This document shows, piece by piece, positions 62,147 through 64,000 of a stretch of 64,000 nucleotides of DNA. The stretch's first letter is position 1, and every line of letters starts with the position of its first letter. The notes beneath the pieces are model-generated. The model did not search any database and was not told where the DNA came from. It saw only the letters and a program-made list of their open reading frames with translations. The DNA lies in the NCBI RefSeq assembly GCF_036347055.1, contig NZ_CP108882.1:6994001-7058000 (forward strand), written 5' to 3'. The stretch is from Streptomyces sp. NBC_00820 (GTDB lineage Bacteria; Actinomycetota; Actinomycetes; Streptomycetales; Streptomycetaceae). The translations under genes and the position numbers were made by a program.

Positions 62147-63571
62147 ATGGCACCACAACGATTCCACGAGCAGTTCGACCACATCCAGCGCCAGATGCCC
62201 GGCATCCCCCTCGCCATGGGCCCCGAGGACGCGGGGGAGTTCCTCTACGAGAGGGGTGTCGTCCTCGCGCGCGACGGCGAGGAGGCCCGGCTGGTCGAGG
62301 ACACTGTGCGCACCCACTTCACCGAGACCCAGGGCCTGGTCCCCGACCACGTGCGCCGCACGGGGCCGCAGGCCAACCGCACCGGCGTCACCCGCATCCG
62401 GGTCGGCGACCCGGCCCAGGGCGACGACGTCGTCCCGCACGCACTGCGCGCGCTGCGGGAGGCCGAGGGCCGGCAGGGCCGCTCACTGCTCAGCCGCAAC
62501 CACGTCGTGCACATCGCGGTCAACGCCTGTCCCGGCGACGAGCCGGTGCCCGTGCCGCGCGGCGAGTCCCCCAATCCCGCCGCCGCCGAGGGCACTTACG
62601 ACCCCGACACCGCCGTCGGCGTCCTCGTCATCGACACCGGCCTCGTCCGCGACCACGCCTCCTACCCCCTCCTCGCCCGCGCCACAGGCGATCTCCAGGC
62701 CGTCGAGACCGACGCCGACGGGGTGCTGCGGCAGTACGTCGGCCACGGCACGTTCATCGCCGGGATCGTCGCCGCCGTCGCACCCAACACCGACATCACC
62801 GTGCGCGGCACGCTCAACGACGCGGGCGCCGTCCTGGAGTCCGAGTTCGGCGCCAAGCTGTTCGAGGCGGTCGACCGGGGCGGCTGGCCCGACATCATCA
62901 GCCTCTCCGCGGGCACCTCCACCGGCGGCACCGGCGGACTCCTCGGGCTCGACGCGTTCATGCGCGAACTGCGCGCGCAGCGAACCCTCTTGGTGGCCGC
63001 CGCGGGCAACAACGCCGCCGAAAGCCCGTTCTGGCCCGCCGCCTACGGGTCACTGCCCGGATACGAGGACAGCGTGCTCTCGGTCGGCGCGCTGCGCGGC
63101 GACGGAGAGTCCGCCGCCTGCTTCAGCAACCACGGTCCATGGGTGGCGGTCCACGCCCCGGGCGAGCGCCTCACCAGCGCCCTCACCGGCTTCGGCGCAC
63201 CCGTGCCGTACATCTACCAGCACTCCACCTACGACGCCTGCCGGTTCGGCTTCGACTACGCCTGTACGTGTCAGTACCCGCGCCACACCGGGGTGTTGAG
63301 CGAGGCACGGGAGAGCACCGCGGCCAAGCCGGACCAGGTGATGTTCGACGGCCTCGCCCAGTGGAGCGGCACCTCCTTCGCCACCCCGGTCGTCGCCGCG
63401 ATGGTCGCCGCCCACATGACGGCGCACCAGGAGCGCGACCCGCGGGCGGCGCGCTCCCAACTGCTGCGGTCCGTCACGGAGTCCGCCGAGGTGCGCGGGG
63501 AGCGCGTACCGGCGCTCAGGCCGCCGACCTGGCGCGCTGTTCCCGTCGCGATCACGGCGCAGCCCGCATGA
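62147..63571 (+). CDS. Intracellular subtilisin-like serine protease (S8)
   Basis: A 474-residue protease. The catalytic triad is clear: Asp163 (VLVIDTGL), His200 (GHGTFIAG), Ser410 (SGTSFATP), with the oxyanion Asn in AAAGNNA (about 288). There is no signal peptide or lipobox, unlike most Streptomyces subtilases, so it acts in the cytosol. The first ~150 residues are an N-terminal domain, perhaps an inhibitory or docking part rather than a classic secreted prodomain. GGGGGAGGA precedes the ATG. It lies between the CHAT protein (divergent) and an ECF sigma factor (same strand), a pattern suggesting one proteolytic signalling unit. Confidence 0.9.
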   Translation: MAPQRFHEQFDHIQRQMPGIPLAMGPEDAGEFLYERGVVLARDGEEARLVEDTVRTHFTETQGLVPDHVRRTGPQANRTGVTRIRVGDPAQGDDVVPHALRALREAEGRQGRSLLSRNHVVHIAVNACPGDEPVPVPRGESPNPAAAEGTYDPDTAVGVLVIDTGLVRDHASYPLLARATGDLQAVETDADGVLRQYVGHGTFIAGIVAAVAPNTDITVRGTLNDAGAVLESEFGAKLFEAVDRGGWPDIISLSAGTSTGGTGGLLGLDAFMRELRAQRTLLVAAAGNNAAESPFWPAAYGSLPGYEDSVLSVGALRGDGESAACFSNHGPWVAVHAPGERLTSALTGFGAPVPYIYQHSTYDACRFGFDYACTCQYPRHTGVLSEARESTAAKPDQVMFDGLAQWSGTSFATPVVAAMVAAHMTAHQERDPRAARSQLLRSVTESAEVRGERVPALRPPTWRAVPVAITAQPA

Positions 63572-63630
63572 GGGCCGGAACCCTCCCCTCCACGGCGTAC
63601 GATGACGTGCCGTACACGAGGGGTGGAGCC

Positions 63631-64000
63631 GTGGACCGAGCAGAGGTCGGCGCGCTGGTCAGGTCGGCCGTCGACGGTGACGGGGCGGCCTGGAAGGCGC
63701 TGGTGGAGGGACTGAGTCCGCTGGTGTGGTCGGTCGTGCGCGCGCACCGGCTCTCGGACGCCGACGGCCACGAGGTATACCAGACCGTGTGGTTCCGCTT
63801 CGCCCAGCATCTCGGCCGGCTCCGGGAACCCGACAAGGCGGGCGCCTGGCTGGCCAGCACCGCCCGGCACGAGTGTCTGAAGGTGCTCAAGGGGCTGACC
63901 CGGCTGACGCTGACGGACGATCCGCAGATCCTCGACCGGGCCAGCGAGGAACGGACACCGGAGCAGTCGCTGCTCGACTCCGAGGAGGCGGCGGACCGCG
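63631..64000 (+). CDS. ECF RNA polymerase sigma factor (partial, cut by window edge)
   Basis: The first ~123 residues of a sigma-70-like protein. Region 2 is recognisable: WKALVEGLSPLVWSVVRAHRLSDADGHEVYQTVWFRF (sigma-2 DEV/QTVW pattern), then LAST-ARHECLKVL at the end of region 2.4. Region 4 lies outside the window. GGGGTGGAGCC precedes the GTG. It follows the subtilase after 59 bp and is likely cotranscribed; it may be released or activated by the protease/CHAT partners. Confidence 0.85.
   Translation, partial: MDRAEVGALVRSAVDGDGAAWKALVEGLSPLVWSVVRAHRLSDADGHEVYQTVWFRFAQHLGRLREPDKAGAWLASTARHECLKVLKGLTRLTLTDDPQILDRASEERTPEQSLLDSEEAADR

Overview
The window is a high-GC stretch of an actinomycete chromosome, almost certainly Streptomyces. 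The signs are strong third-position G/C bias, GTG starts, GGAGG ribosome sites, Tat and lipoprotein signals, a LuxR/LAL-type regulator, leader peptides of the Streptomyces type, and a TTA codon in a biosynthetic gene. No phage, plasmid or CRISPR genes were seen.

Layout. 1-5465 (minus): end of a group 1h (high-affinity, actinobacterial) [NiFe]-hydrogenase operon, with small and large subunits, a NifU-like protein, a DUF5947 protein and a repeat-containing accessory protein. 5787-14279: an amino-acid permease and two sugar ABC importers transcribed divergently from a region holding a long inverted-repeat (MITE-like) element. 14354-22870: ordinary chromosomal genes. These include an SDR/TetR divergent pair with twin operators, two Gfo/Idh/MocA dehydrogenases, an intradiol dioxygenase with a repeat-expanded N-terminus, and a TetR/MFS efflux pair. 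A tRNA-Pro(GGG) gene follows at 22916.

22978-37425 looks like a genomic island. The last bases of tRNA-Pro plus its terminator are duplicated 14.36 kb downstream (88 of 91 bases identical). Between the copies lie a truncated dehydrogenase remnant and one co-directional RiPP operon (23955-37070): a leader-binding/cyclodehydratase protein with a TTA codon, a 57-residue precursor, a YcaO, a SagB-type dehydrogenase, a split LanB dehydratase (glutamylation plus elimination proteins), a PqqD-like/M50 membrane protease, and an ABC exporter. After one Trp, the precursor core is made only of Ser, Thr and Cys. The gene set matches a linear azole peptide that also carries dehydroamino acids (goadsporin logic), with no pyridine-forming macrocyclase. 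This is the best candidate for an undescribed system.

37430-49804: an IS5-like transposase remnant, a VOC protein, a fluoride-responsive crcB-DUF190-crcB operon with a recognisable fluoride riboswitch, a large NACHT NTPase with membrane segments, an SDR whose stop codon is supplied by a MITE, a fused double alpha/beta hydrolase, MerR, VOC and MBL proteins. 49901-55621: a lipoprotein, then two short HIDL-RV leader peptides upstream of a glutathionyl-hydroquinone reductase-like protein and two LLM flavin monooxygenases, probably sulfur metabolism under attenuation. 55909-64000: a LuxR-type ATPase, DUF6817- and DUF6281-like proteins, then a TPR-CHAT caspase-like protein, an intracellular subtilase and an ECF sigma factor, which may form a proteolytic signalling or cell-death module.
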